From positions 1,984,001 to 2,048,000 of the forward strand of contig OY978097.1 in the NCBI GenBank assembly GCA_963854735.1: a stretch of 64,000 nucleotides of DNA, written 5' to 3'. Shown here piece by piece: positions 10,363 through 22,345 of this stretch. Position 1 is the first letter of the stretch. Every line of letters begins with the position of its first letter. The translations under genes and the position numbers were made by a program. The stretch is from Marvania coccoides (lineage: Eukaryota > Chlorophyta > Trebouxiophyceae > Chlorellales > Chlorellaceae). The notes under the pieces were generated by a model. The model had not been told where the DNA came from. It searched no databases and was given only the letters and a program-made list of their open reading frames with translations.

Positions 10363-11712
10363 TGCCAAGTGTTCTTCAGCCCAGGCGCAGGCCGCCTGAA
10401 GGCGTGATCATCGAATGCAGCACTGTCCAGTCGTAATTGTGTCGCCCGCAGAAGGTCGCAGGAGCAATTTTTATGGCGATTAAACAAATATGCCGAGTTC
10501 AGGAGAGAAAAAATGGATTGGCCAGGCTTGTCCGCGTGACGCCGGAATGCTTCTTAAGATCGCTAACAGGTGAATACTTATTAAACAAAAGCTAATTTGA
10601 CAAGCAGGCAAATTGGCACCACCTTTTTACCTGCCCACATGCAGTCATATATCGCTTTTCGAGCACACTTCGCACTCCGGCATGAAATTGCATGTACGCA
10701 TACTTTAGTTTTGGGGGCGTGCTGAGAGCGTTGGAAATGGGGGCATGGTGCTCTCTCTTCCCTCTTAAAAAAAAAATAGGAACATTTTTTTTAAACATGA
10801 TCAACTTGTAACCGCAGCAGTTTCTCAGGGGAGAGGAGAGCCTATTGATAGGTGTTGGATGGCGTGGTGTTGACGATAGCTCTGCCTGCGCATTTTGGTT
10901 TTTAACCAGTGCGAGCCGACGGTGGAGGCTTCGATATGAGGCGGCGTTATAAGAAGAACTGCATCCTCCCACCTCACCACAGATTTACTGCTGTAACATT
11001 GGATTCGACAAAAATATATTACCAAATGCACGTGGCGTTGGCCCCACTCGTGGTACAAGGCTCTCTTTCCACCGCCTGACCGAGCAATCTGCCTGAATGT
11101 GGTTCCCTGCATGGAACCAGGTGCTTGTTTGAAGCTACTGCGCATTAACCCCGGGGGCAGCATGCACAAAATTAAGGCATGGAGGCGCTCATGCTGGAGG
11201 AATTGCCCAAACAATGAGAAGAGATGTAGATGGCTGTGCCATTTTACTCCCCATACGTCAATAACGCTCCTTTCCAGAATAACACAGCGCTGCGGCTGGC
11301 ATATGTTTAAAAAGGCGGCACTGCTAAGGAAGGCAACATCAGGATAGGGTTCCTGCAGCGGCTGCAGAGAGCAACTCAGAACCAATGCTTTGGTTCAACC
11401 AATGGCTGCCACTATCCTATCTGTTTCATGATGACATCGGTCTATTGTGTGAACTCTGTACCCCTTTTTCCTTTTTTATTTTGTGACTCTATCGACACAT
11501 ACATTTCATACCCAACTCCCCAGCATAAGGAAGCCAACACAAAAGACACAGGACGCGAGGGCCGTCGGATAGTCAGAGGGGTCTTATACTTTTACTATTC
11601 ACAGTCTTGCGATTTATAGTTACTAGACATGTGTTCTTCACGTCCCCCCCAGTCATATTAATTGCATCCGACATCCAGATATATTTCAATTTTCTTGGGG
11701 CCAATTCTGTTC
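10363..11712. other. gene-poor spacer of 1.35 kb
   Basis: This stretch between the aldo/keto reductase and the sugar transporter has intermediate base composition. Two overlapping open frames lie on the minus strand (10592-10972 and 10825-11385, the latter 186 codons), but their codon use is unlike the neighbouring genes and I recognise no motif. I see no repeat or RNA gene. The last 150 bases include the transporter promoter. Confidence 0.45.
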
Positions 11713-12822
11713 ATGTTTGACGATATGGAGAGCTCTAGAATATGGAGGGCAAACCGCAATTTGGTCCTGTGCATCGTGCTCGCGTTTGTGGGCTGCTCGT
11801 CTGCGATTTTGACATCTCTGACAAAAAATGAAGAGGGGAACTACGATTACAACACATCGACGATTCCCTTCATCTCAGAGTCCCTAAAATTCGGTCTCTC
11901 AATTTCTATGATTTACTGGTTTGATTCTTTCTCTGGGGTGGCCTTCAGCTGGTCGGCCATTCTTCACTACCTGTTCTTAGCTGCCATTTACGCCTTTCAG
12001 AACAATCTGTTGTTTCACACGTTGCAGCATGTGGATCCAGGCACCTTTCAGATCGTCATGAACCTGAGAATTCCTGTCAGCGCGGTCCTGATGCGCATCA
12101 TGTTGAAACGGTCGTTCACCTCGCAGCAGCTGTTTGCCATGGTGTTTCTCATCTTTGGTGCATTGCTATCGCAGCTTGATGGCGTTTCTGGAGACAGGAA
12201 GTTCAGAATATCGACCACCGGCGCTGTGCTGATGGGCGGCATGATCACCAGCGCAAGTTTCGGCGGCGTAATGAACGAGCTGCTCTTGAAAGAAAAGAGC
12301 CGCGGCTCCCTAAATTGGCAGAATGCACAGCTCTACTTCTTCGGCGCTATCTTTTCGTTTGGGAAGTTGAGGCGCGATTTGCATGTGACGCCAGATAACC
12401 GCCTGGGCCTTGCAGCTATGTTTTCGGGGTTCACATGGCTGACGTGGCTCGCTGTGTGCAATATGGCATTCTTTGGCTTGGTGACCAGCGCCGTCTACAA
12501 GTATTCCGACAACATTGTGAGATCCTTTGCTTCGGCGCTGTCGGTATTTTTGGCGGCACTTTTCTCGTGGCTGTTGCTTCGCATGGAAGTTTCGTACGCA
12601 TTTTTCGCTGGGTTGGCAATATCGTCTGCGGCAATTCTCATGTACACGGAGGCAGTCAACGTCACTGAACTCAGCGAGCGTTGTTTGCTGCAGTACCGTA
12701 AGTGGATTGATTCTAGCTCTGCCTCTCCGAATTCTAGTCTTTTAGGCACTGGAGGCCGGACTCGCCGAATTTCGTCTCCAAATGAGGCAGGAACCGACAA
12801 AATCATACGCATGAACCCATAG
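11713..12822 (+). CDS. nucleotide-sugar transporter (SLC35A-like)
   Basis: A single exon encodes 369 residues. About ten hydrophobic segments are visible, starting with LVLCIVLAFVGCSSAILTSL. The family signature is clear around residues 115-160: PGTFQIVMNLRIPVSAVLMR, RSFTSQQLFAMVFLIFGALL and SQLDG. The second half has NMAFFGLVTSAVYKYSDNIV followed by SFASALSVFLAALFSWLLL. This is the pattern of UDP-galactose/CMP-sialic acid type antiporters (Nuc_sug_transp), which carry nucleotide sugars into the Golgi or ER lumen in exchange for the monophosphate. The specific sugar cannot be told. Codon use is less G+C-biased than most neighbours and there are no introns. The start is the first in-frame ATG; a second Met is four codons later. 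Confidence 0.85.
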   Translation: MFDDMESSRIWRANRNLVLCIVLAFVGCSSAILTSLTKNEEGNYDYNTSTIPFISESLKFGLSISMIYWFDSFSGVAFSWSAILHYLFLAAIYAFQNNLLFHTLQHVDPGTFQIVMNLRIPVSAVLMRIMLKRSFTSQQLFAMVFLIFGALLSQLDGVSGDRKFRISTTGAVLMGGMITSASFGGVMNELLLKEKSRGSLNWQNAQLYFFGAIFSFGKLRRDLHVTPDNRLGLAAMFSGFTWLTWLAVCNMAFFGLVTSAVYKYSDNIVRSFASALSVFLAALFSWLLLRMEVSYAFFAGLAISSAAILMYTEAVNVTELSERCLLQYRKWIDSSSASPNSSLLGTGGRTRRISSPNEAGTDKIIRMNP

Positions 12823-13552
12823 AATAACCATGTTTAAAAAAAAAAAGGAGCATCATGCTGATACACAATGTTTAATTACTTGCACAGTCCTTTCTCTGCA
12901 TTTTTAATATGTTTATAATAAGTTTAGTTCATCTCTTAATATGTAAATCGTAGTTGCTGGACCACAAGAAAGTATAAGCAGCGCGAGGGAGTAGGCGTCC
13001 AACGCAAAAGCTGCCAGGCGCCCTGCGTGGAGCCCTGAACGAAAAAATGGGAACATGAATGCATTCCTAATCACATAGGCTGCATTTCCCCTTTTGTCTC
13101 CTCCTAGAAAAAGGTGGTGGAAACACGGAGGCGGGAGGACGTCGACGGGGGGGAAACTATCAATGTACATCAATCTTTACTTTTAAATTGTGGGGTATTC
13201 AAATTGATACAGCTTTCGAAGGCTCATTGGTGATGCTTTGCTTTATAATAGAGAGATGATTTAATTGAAGTCTAGATATATCGGTTTTCGAAGCTCATTT
13301 CCGAGGCAGCGGAAGGCACCCATTCAACAATGGAATGCATTAGATATCACCATATCGTCAATATATTGATAGCACTCAATAATTAGCGCTATATGATTTT
13401 CAAAGACAAAAGTGTTGCCATTAAAATTTCTGCTTAATATTTTAGTTTAGTATTCGCTCTTTAAAACCTTAAAGAAACACAGCGTCTACAAAGTAGTTCC
13501 ACCGAGCAGGCTGCCCAGCCTTCTCTTTATTTTTTTTACCAACTCGATTCAA
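12823..13552. other. A+T-rich spacer
   Basis: About 730 bases between the transporter and the kinase. A somewhat more G+C-rich island at 12960-13150 contains an 86-codon open frame on the minus strand with no recognisable motif. The remainder is A+T-rich. Two loosely similar words around TTTCGAAG(G)CTCATT occur near 13214 and 13284, too short to call a repeat. The kinase promoter presumably lies at the right end. Confidence 0.4.
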
Positions 13553-15045
13553 ATGTGGAACCAACTCCAAGGCTACCTGAACAGCGTGGCGGAGCAATTG
13601 CCGACGATTCAAGACCGCCTGAAGGATCAAATCAATCAGCACCTGGCGCCCCTGATGTCAGGCTTAGGTGTGGGAGGGGAAGAAGTCGCCTTCGGCCCCC
13701 GCCGCTTCAGAATGCTTTCAAAGATAGGAGAGGGCGGCTATTCCTTTGTTTACCTGGCAGAAGAGGCAGACGTTCCTGAGGGCCGCGTGCCCCGTCGGTA
13801 CGCCCTGAAAAAGGTGCTGGCTGGGGAGGAGAGCCAGCTGGATGACGCTAAGAGAGAAGTGGCGACGATGAAACGCCTGCGGCATCCAAACCTGCTGCCG
13901 CTCGTGGACTCCCAGACCGTGGCGGTCAGCAGAAAAGAAGCGATAGGCGCGCGGCACATCGTGTACATGCTGTTTCCTTTATTTGTAAGAACCTTCAAAA
14001 AAGCATATCCACATACACTTTTTCAATCTAGTTAATCAAAACATCAATGCGTTGCGCTCGCCATTATCATGCAGGAAGGAGACGTCTGGGACTATGTTCA
14101 GGGCAGGTTGAAGGCTGTTTCGCCTCTGGACGCGGCAGAGGTGGTCCACATTTTTTCTCAGCTGTGTGCCGCATTAGAGGCCATGCACGCCGTCACCCCC
14201 GCGCTAGCCCACCGCGACGTCAAGCCCCAAAACATCCTTATCGCCAAGCGCGCCCCAGAGGAGGTGGCTGCGTTGAGGAGCAGCGGTGACACAGCGCACC
14301 TGCTGGCGACAGACACGCCTGCTGTGCATGCGGCGCTCATGGACTTTGGCAGCGCCTCCCCGGCGGTGGTACATATCACCTCCCGCGCCGAGGCGCTGGA
14401 CTTGCAAGAACACGCAGAGGTGAGCAGCTAAATTCTTTGCAATAGACGTTATGAAATTTGATACTTAACTGTTGTTGACACCGCGCATTTCATGCTCTGT
14501 TTATTCATACAAATGCAGCATACCCATGTTTGCCATTAATTATTATTTTTAATTCAAGCATCGACATCATTTTCTTTCTTTTTCAGCGGTGCACTACCGC
14601 TCCCTATCGGCCTCCTGAGCTGTGGGACGTTCCCTCCTCATGCACGGTAGACGCCAGGGTCGATGTGTGGGCAGCCGGCTGCGTGCTGTACTACCTCATG
14701 GTGGGAGCGAGTCCGTTTGAACGTACAGCCAACGAAGCAGGCGGCAGCCTCATGCTGGCCATCGTAAAGTGAGACTTTTAATTTTATTTTTTTAATTCGA
14801 TTTGAATTATTTTACTATTTTCAGTATTAATACAAATGAATCGTTCTTTCTTAAATCATACTTTCCTCCACTTGATGCTCTGCAGTGGGCAGTACAAGTG
14901 GCCTGAATTTGCGGTGCAGCGGTACCCGGCAGAGCTCAGAGCGCTGGCAGACGCCTGCCTGAAGGTGGACCCTGCAGCTCGACCAACGGCCAAGGAGCTG
15001 CGCTCCATGATTGAGGGGCTCCCTGCTGGTGTTGTAGCCGGATAA
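13553..15045 (+). CDS. STK16-like serine/threonine kinase (NAK family)
   Basis: Exons 13553-13984, 14075-14419, 14587-14768 and 14886-15045 give 372 residues. The kinase domain begins near residue 50: glycine loop KIGEGGYSFVYLAEE, catalytic Lys in YALKKV, HPNLLPL, catalytic loop HRDVKPQNILI, a DFG motif in LMDFGSAS, activation segment QEHAERCTTAPYRPPELWDV, and DVWAAGCVLYYLM. The run from LMDFGS through LDLQEHAE and RCTT to YRPPEL is diagnostic of the STK16/MPSK1 (yeast Env7) group of the NAK family. Those kinases are lipid-anchored and act at the Golgi and in secretion. An N-terminal palmitoylation Cys pair as in human STK16 is not evident here. Introns are short, A+T-rich and GT-AG. The kinase is the usual length with a 45-residue N-terminal extension. 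Confidence 0.9.
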
Positions 15046-15346
15046 TCATTTTTTCATTGGTGCTATGTTATTGAAAAACACACATTTATTGTTTATTGAC
15101 TAGAGGTATTCGCAAAATATCAAGATTTACGTGATAAAATTGTTACTGAATGAAATGTGCAGATTACTATGTACAGGGTGTTATTATTTTTATTCCAAAC
15201 TTTCGTTTTGTGAAAATCGAAATTTGCATGTGCATGGTCACCCAAAAACATTTTATTGAACAAGAGCAGAAGTGGGATATATTCATTCACTATATGCAAT
15301 GGAAGGTGAAAAAAGACACACACACACACACCGAAATGTTTTTTCT
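15046..15346. other. convergent 3' spacer
   Basis: About 300 A+T-rich bases separate the converging kinase and glutamate dehydrogenase genes. A short CA-repeat tract (about 15316-15331) is present. Nothing else is seen. Confidence 0.4.
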
Positions 15347-17248
<1,902 letters not shown>

Positions 17249-17512
17249 GCTGGATCGTTTTTTTAAATCGGCGAATTTGATGCTCGTTTGCGTGCTGCAC
17301 AACTGAAGTCAGTATGTAATGATATGTGTCTGACGACTTAAATCTTGGGAATAAATTGAAATCGAATGAAATAGGGGAGGCGTGTCGGAGCTGAATGGTC
17401 ATTATTTGTGGCCACGTCGACGTCGTTTTACGACAAACATTCTACTCCAAAATACGTGCGCGTTTGTGACGCTTAACATTTATATTAAAGTTAAACGGAA
17501 AAAGAGAATAAA

Positions 17513-18128
17513 ATGGTGGCTTCCGTAGATAGCATCGCGAAATCAGCTCAGGCGTGGTTCCCTGACACATCTCAGTTCGTGATTTTCGACGCCGGGCTGA
17601 GCATTCTGGCGTCCCACGACTGCTCTCCGACAACACAAGACCTTGCGTCTTTGCGTGACGCCTTTGAGAGCAGAGATCAGGCCGTTCAGAGGGGCGTCTA
17701 CCTGGGCGGGCAGCGGTTTGAGGTATAAGAAGGCTTTGCTGCTTTATTTTCTGCTAGTTAATGGCCTAAAACTCTATATATTGTACCCGTTAATATGTTT
17801 AGGTGCACCGCCATCACCCGCCTCTTCTGTATGGCAGGCAAATGGCGGGCGGTATCGATCCAGAAGAAGGGCTTGGCATTGCGGTGTTTAGAGTAGAAAA
17901 TAGCGTTTTGGGGAGCACCTGCCACATGGCGATTACATATAGGTGCGAAAGAGAGAGAGAAATAGATGTATTTTGGCTTGGCTGCAAGTAAAATTGCCAT
18001 TTTAACGCTCGTTTGTTAACATTTTTTTCAGGTTGCCCAACACCTCTGCCCACATTGCCACGCTCCTACGAAACTTTTGCGAAAAAAATATCGACGGTGC
18101 TGCTGCTGCTGCTGCTGCTCCAAACTAA
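17513..18128 (+). CDS. profilin-like protein
   Basis: Exons 17513-17722, 17803-17942 and 18032-18128 give 148 residues. The middle shows the profilin-type pattern GVYLGGQRFEVHRHH, LLYGRQMAGG, then GLGIAVFRVENSVLGS, and an amphipathic C-terminal helix (SAHIATLLRNFCEKNI). Profilins bind actin monomers and poly-proline. The similarity is by fold-like pattern and length rather than by strong identity, so another roadblock/longin-like small protein is possible. The protein ends in seven Ala encoded by seven perfect GCT repeats (18099-18119), a microsatellite that may vary. Phase and GT-AG borders are consistent at both introns. Confidence 0.55.
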
Positions 18129-18405
18129 TCCTTTTGAATCAGTAGAGATTAAATGATATTCATATATTTATTTTTTGTATGCTGGCATGCCGGCGCTTTT
18201 TCATTTGAATTAATTCACCAACCCGAAGCAGAAGACAAAAATATATGCGCGTATATCCCCATTCAGCACGTCTTTTTTTACCGGATGGACGACTGTAAGA
18301 CTTACAGAAGAAAGGAGACAAAGAAGGACAAAGAAATGCATCAGCAAAAAAAAAACTGTATTGTTTTGTAAATTTGATAGTACAAGTTAAAAATTATAAT
18401 TTCAA

Positions 18406-18853
18406 TCATTTTCTGGGGCTGGGCAGCTCAGCTGCGGCCCCCACGACCTGCTTGGGCGCCCATGGCACCCGCTTCTCGGGCTCCATCGCCTTTGCAGCCA
18501 TCACACCGACCGCATAAACAGACAGTCCGCCCATCAGCCACTTGAGCGCCGTAGAGGAGCTCACTAGGTTGAACTGGTCGAGCGCCGGCTCGGGGGTCGC
18601 AGTGCCATCGTCCCAAATCCTGCAAACAGTGAAGAAAAAGAAGGAAAGCATGAGCGGTGTTGAATTCTTTCTTCTATTTTTACAACGTAAAAAATAACGT
18701 TGAAGAAAGATCTGCCACTCACAGCTCGTCTTGCTCCGCAAGGGGTTGGGTAGGGGGTTCAGCACGAGCCAGAGGGCCGCCACCGCCTCCTCGCAGCACG
18801 AGCGCTTGTCGGGCGTTCGATGCTCGCCTGGCCAGCGCTGCAAGTCCCTTCAT
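18406..18853 (-). CDS. complex I subunit NDUFB8 (ASHI)
   Basis: Exons 18853-18723 and 18619-18406 give 114 residues. The N-terminus MKGLAALARRASNARQALVL is a typical mitochondrial presequence. The mature part has DELIWDDGTATPEPALDQ, a predicted membrane helix around KWLMGGLSVYAVGVMAAKAM, and VPWAPKQV, all matching plant and animal NDUFB8. This accessory subunit sits in the membrane arm of NADH:ubiquinone oxidoreductase. The intron is GT-AG and phase 2. A downstream region of Arg and Pro in the other frame is a shadow. The gene converges on the profilin-like gene. Confidence 0.85.
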
Positions 18854-19301
18854 TTTTCTCCAAATATATTAAGTCGGTCCTGTGAGCACAATATCCCTCC
18901 CTGCTTCCTGTTTCGGTCTGAAAAAATGGCAAAAATGCCGAATGAAAATGAAAATGGGGCGAGTGAGTGAGGATAAGAACCGCAAAGCACTGAGCGTGTT
19001 TATGAGCGTTTACAATCACCAGAACAGTCATTAACGCAGCAAAATCCCCCCCCCCCCGCTTTATATTTTTTATTGCTGCAGAGATCGATAAATAACTCAC
19101 CTGGCTGGGCGAGAGCGTGCAGAAGCAAGAACTTCGTATTCTTTAGTTCAGGAAATCTCAATTAATTTGGACAGCCAGACCGATCATCGTCATTATTTTG
19201 TCCTTTCTTCAGTCATGCAGCTCCCCCATGCACTCGGTAGTCACCCTTCTCGCTCATGCAATCCAAAATTTTACAGTGCCAGTCAAACATTGTCACGAAA
19301 A
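18854..19301. other. spacer with a poly-C tract
   Basis: About 450 bases lie between NDUFB8 (whose promoter would be here, on its right) and the 3' end of the next minus-strand gene. A run of about eleven C occurs near 19047. No coding pattern is seen. Confidence 0.4.
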
Positions 19302-21000
19302 TTAAAACAGCCACGCGGTCTGCACCCCCGCAAACACGGTGCTCTTCCCTCCCCGCCGCACCACCGCCACACCTGGGGTCACCACCATGCCCTCCCCCAA
19401 GCTCCACTGCGTAGAAACCTCCATCAAGTTGGGCTCCAGCGCAGCCCACCCCTCGTCTCGCCGCCCCATCATCATCCCTCCCCCCACCATCCCCACTTTG
19501 CCGATGCCCAGCGCCCAACCGCTGCCAGAGCCGTCAGGCTGGGGTCCCAGCGTCAGCCCCCACTGCACGTTGCGCCACGACCGCGTCTCCAGCGCCTCCG
19601 CGTCCCCCGCAGCCCAGCCGTGCACCGCGAGGTCCCCGCGGGCCAGCGCCAGCGTGCCGCCGAGGCGGCGGCCGCTGGGCGCCGCCGCCGCGGGCCCGCG
19701 CGGCTCCAGCACCGTCACTCCCAGGGAGATGGCGGGGATGGGGGACACGATGGCCTGCGCCAGCACGCAGTCGCTGGCGGTGCCGTCCTCCTGGGTCTGT
19801 GAAAAGTAAGCCAGGCTCAGCCACGCCCGCCGCAGGTCAACCGCCGCCGCCACCACCGAGCCCAGCACCCGCTGGTGCAGCGGGCTGCCGTGCTTCACCA
19901 GCGAGGTCAGTCCCTGCCCTGCCAGAGGGTTGAGCGTGTAGCAGACGTCCCTCCCTCGAGCGCCAAACGGCGACAGCACCGCCCGCAAACGGGGACCCAA
20001 CTGACAAGTGTACAGCACCCGACGCAGCGCAAACTGCTCCTCCTCGGGGTCCACCTTGACTTCCGCCATGACCGCGTCTTTGCCGCCCCGCAGTGCCCCG
20101 CCCACCCGCAGAATGAGGTCGGTGCCGAGGCGCACGCCCACGCCTTGCATGGTGCTGAGGCCGTCGACGGCTGCGGCGCTGGTGGACGGCGCCCCGCCGT
20201 CGTCCTCCCACAGCAGCCCTCCTCCCAGCTTCAACGCACCGCTCAGCGCATTCCTGCTGCTGCCGCTGCTGCGTTGCTGCTGCTGCCGCCTGGAGGAGGC
20301 GGGCGTGCGAGCGGTAGATTGTTGCTGATCGGCGGTGGAGGCGGTTGAGACAATGGCTGTGGCGTCGGGGATAAATTCTGCAGAAGAGACACCGGTGACT
20401 TGCTCCAGCTCCTCCAACCGGTCTCGCACCTTGACTAGCTCGGCAAATACGTCACGAAGAAGCCGCTTCAGAGTGCGCACGTCGTCACTGCAGGAAAAAC
20501 ACGCTCGTGCATTAAGTTGAAGGATTTAAAGGAGGGGATGGAGCGGAATTAAATAATAACAAAAAATAAATGCTGAAGAAGCTGCCTCACGTGTCGTACT
20601 CCGAAGATGGCGCGATATCTTTGGTTGCTTCGGTTTGTCGCTGCTGGTAGATGGCAAAGGTGCCTAGGGCCGCCGCTGCAAACACCGCAAGGACCCAAGC
20701 GTTGCCGCCAAAGTTGTTGCCCGAGCCCTCGTTGTCAGAGGAGCCGCCGTCGCCTCCAAAGCCGCCGTTACCATTGGAGCCGCCATCGCCGCTGCCGCTG
20801 TCCCAGCTGCTCTCCGCAATCACTCGGTCCGAAGTGATCTTAACTTTTGAATTGAATGAGCGGGGAGGAAGCCGGCCGATCTGGTGCTGCCTCTGCTGGG
20901 TCAGATTAAATTTAATTAATCTCCCAGCGCTAAATGGCGATTGCAGCTGTGCGCGATGAGCCGGCTGAGGGCTCAGCGAATCAGGCAAGAGTGCAATCAT
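19302..21000 (-). CDS. unknown membrane protein with transit-like N-terminus
   Basis: Exons 21000-20591 and 20487-19302 give 531 residues. I do not recognise the family. The first 60 residues are rich in Arg, Ser, Gln and Leu without acidic residues, as in a plastid transit peptide. A Gly/Ser/Asp/Asn linker of about 40 residues follows, then one hydrophobic segment (AWVLAVFAAAALGTFAIY) and a charged, possibly coiled-coil stretch (LRDVFAELVKVRDRLEELEQ). The C-terminal 350 residues alternate hydrophobic and polar residues with many Gly, for example LKLGGGLLWED and GVGVRLGTDLILRVGGAL, and the chain ends in AWLF with a terminal Phe. That would fit a beta-barrel of an organelle outer membrane, but this is inference. 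The protein is strongly G+C-rich with no stop problems. Confidence 0.6.
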
Positions 21001-21600
21001 AATTGTTTCGATCCCTCACAATCCAGGCCTCCTTGCTGTTGTTTAATAATACGCAATGTTATATTTAGGGTGGGAAGCAGGGAGTTTTTTTTTAAAAGAA
21101 GCCCCTTCTTTTGACGTTGTTGATTTAAATTTTCGCTCGTCTGTTTTCATTTTTCGGCCATTTTAACGTTAGCACTGGGGCTCCACAGCGGCCACCAGCT
21201 CCTCCTCCGTCATAGCTGCAGCCACCGCGAAGCACCCTTCAACCGGTGAGGAGCTGTTTTTCTAAACCGCCACGGTCCGTCCCACCACACCGCTGCCAGC
21301 AGCTCAGCCAGCTGCGGATCCCTCGCTACCACGCGCAAACACATGCACCAGTATCGATTCTCGGTGGTAGTGCCTGTCGTTGACCAGTGTCAAATTTTCT
21401 TCACCGACACTGGTCATGGGGTTGGCCACGCAGCCGCCCAGCCCCCGAATGCCCTCGTCGTAGTCCCTGCACTCACTGGAGTGCGTGCCTTTCAGGTAGG
21501 CAAGCGCTGGCACGACAGAAAGTGACCTGATTCCTGCCGATAATGGCAATAGTCGCTCCCAATGAGCACATGCGCTGGATGGTGGCTGAATCGGTGTCTC
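21001..21600 (-). other. spacer with coding-like remnants downstream of the VHL-box gene
   Basis: On the minus strand, sense-like segments continue beyond the VHL-box stop in changing frames: one around 21495-21620 (including EIMLRDTDSATIQRM), one around 21304-21480 (GIRGLGGCVANPMTS and NLTLVNDRHYHRES), and one around 21185-21330 (DPQLAELLAAVWWDG). They have G/C-ending codons but are separated by stops or frame changes. They may be further exons of the VHL-box gene that I cannot join with confidence, or a decayed C-terminal domain. The region nearest 21001 is A+T-rich and likely the promoter of the unknown membrane protein. Confidence 0.35.
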
Positions 21601-22214
21601 TCAGCATGATTTCGGGGATTTCGCAGGCAATGCTGACTGCAGCGATCCGATGGAGTCATAGGCACACACAGGGATTCCATGGGCTGAGTCTCGCTGTCTG
21701 AAAGCGCCGCAGCAAGGATCGGGTGGGTGGGAGAGGCCCTCTGGGGGTGGCGGAGAGGCTCGGCCTTTCATAATTCCGGGTTCTACGTGCGCAGCCCCTG
21801 TGGCGTCGATCAGGAGGGTGGCGCTGCCGCCAACGTATTCGAGCGACGTTTGTGAGCCGTCCTTGAGCCGCCAGGGGTGCGTGACGTAGGTGTCTGTGAA
21901 TTTAAAGTAGTAGAGATATGTGGGCGAGCAAAAAGGGCGAAAAGAAAGGAAGAGAGGGCTGGGAAACGGCAACACTTGAATTTTTACTTGGGAAAACGAT
22001 ACGGGGTGAATTCAGCACCTTGCACGAAGCTCGCCCTTGGTTCAGCGCCTTGCACGAAGCTCGTCCTTGGTTTTAATCTGGCATAGAAAACCTCATTCCC
22101 CTCATAGTCTACCCAGACAACTCTGGACCCCCAGTCCAGCGATGAACTTGGAAAAAAGCTTTGAAAACTGAGCATGCACTCTCCATCTGGAGGGGTGGGG
22201 GGCGAACTGGCCAT
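21601..22214 (-). CDS. VHL beta-domain protein
   Basis: Exons 22214-22019 and 21893-21601 give 162 residues. SRVVWVDYEGNEVFYARLKP and, after the intron, TYVTHPWRLKDGSQTSLEYV reproduce the von Hippel-Lindau beta-domain pattern (aromatic-V-D-x-x-G ... H-P-W-x-x-x-D). In animals this domain binds hydroxylated HIF and recruits an E3 ligase; in protists and algae VHL-box proteins occur with unknown partners. A 30-bp direct duplication spans the exon 1/intron border (22011-22040 and 22041-22070). It inserts ten residues (about GAEPRASFVQ) into the domain and duplicates the splice donor. The stop may not be the natural end, because coding-like sequence continues to about 21185. Confidence 0.55.
22011..22070 (-). 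repeat. 30-bp tandem duplication over a splice donor
   Basis: Two adjacent 30-bp copies differ at only two positions. On the minus strand the first copy (22070-22041) has GC where the second (22040-22011) has the GT used as splice donor. The copies sit at the end of exon 1 of the VHL-box gene. Confidence 0.9.
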
Positions 22215-22345
22215 TTTACAACGACATTAGTATTTTTATTTTATTTTTTTATAACCAAACAAAGACAAACGACGCCCATTTGTGAATTTTCAAAGGAGTT
22301 TTCGATATCGTTTTTATTTGTTTATTATTCATTTATTTGAGCACG

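Noticed and set aside
10825..11385. A 186-codon minus-strand open frame in the 1.35-kb spacer
   Set aside because: Codon use is unlike the real genes here and no motif is recognisable; kept only as a note in the spacer entry.
13200..13310. Possible direct repeat TTTCGAAGCTCATT
   Set aside because: Only two imperfect short copies; could be chance.
18099..18119. Seven GCT repeats as a mobile or regulatory element
   Set aside because: It is a simple in-frame poly-Ala microsatellite at the end of the profilin-like gene.
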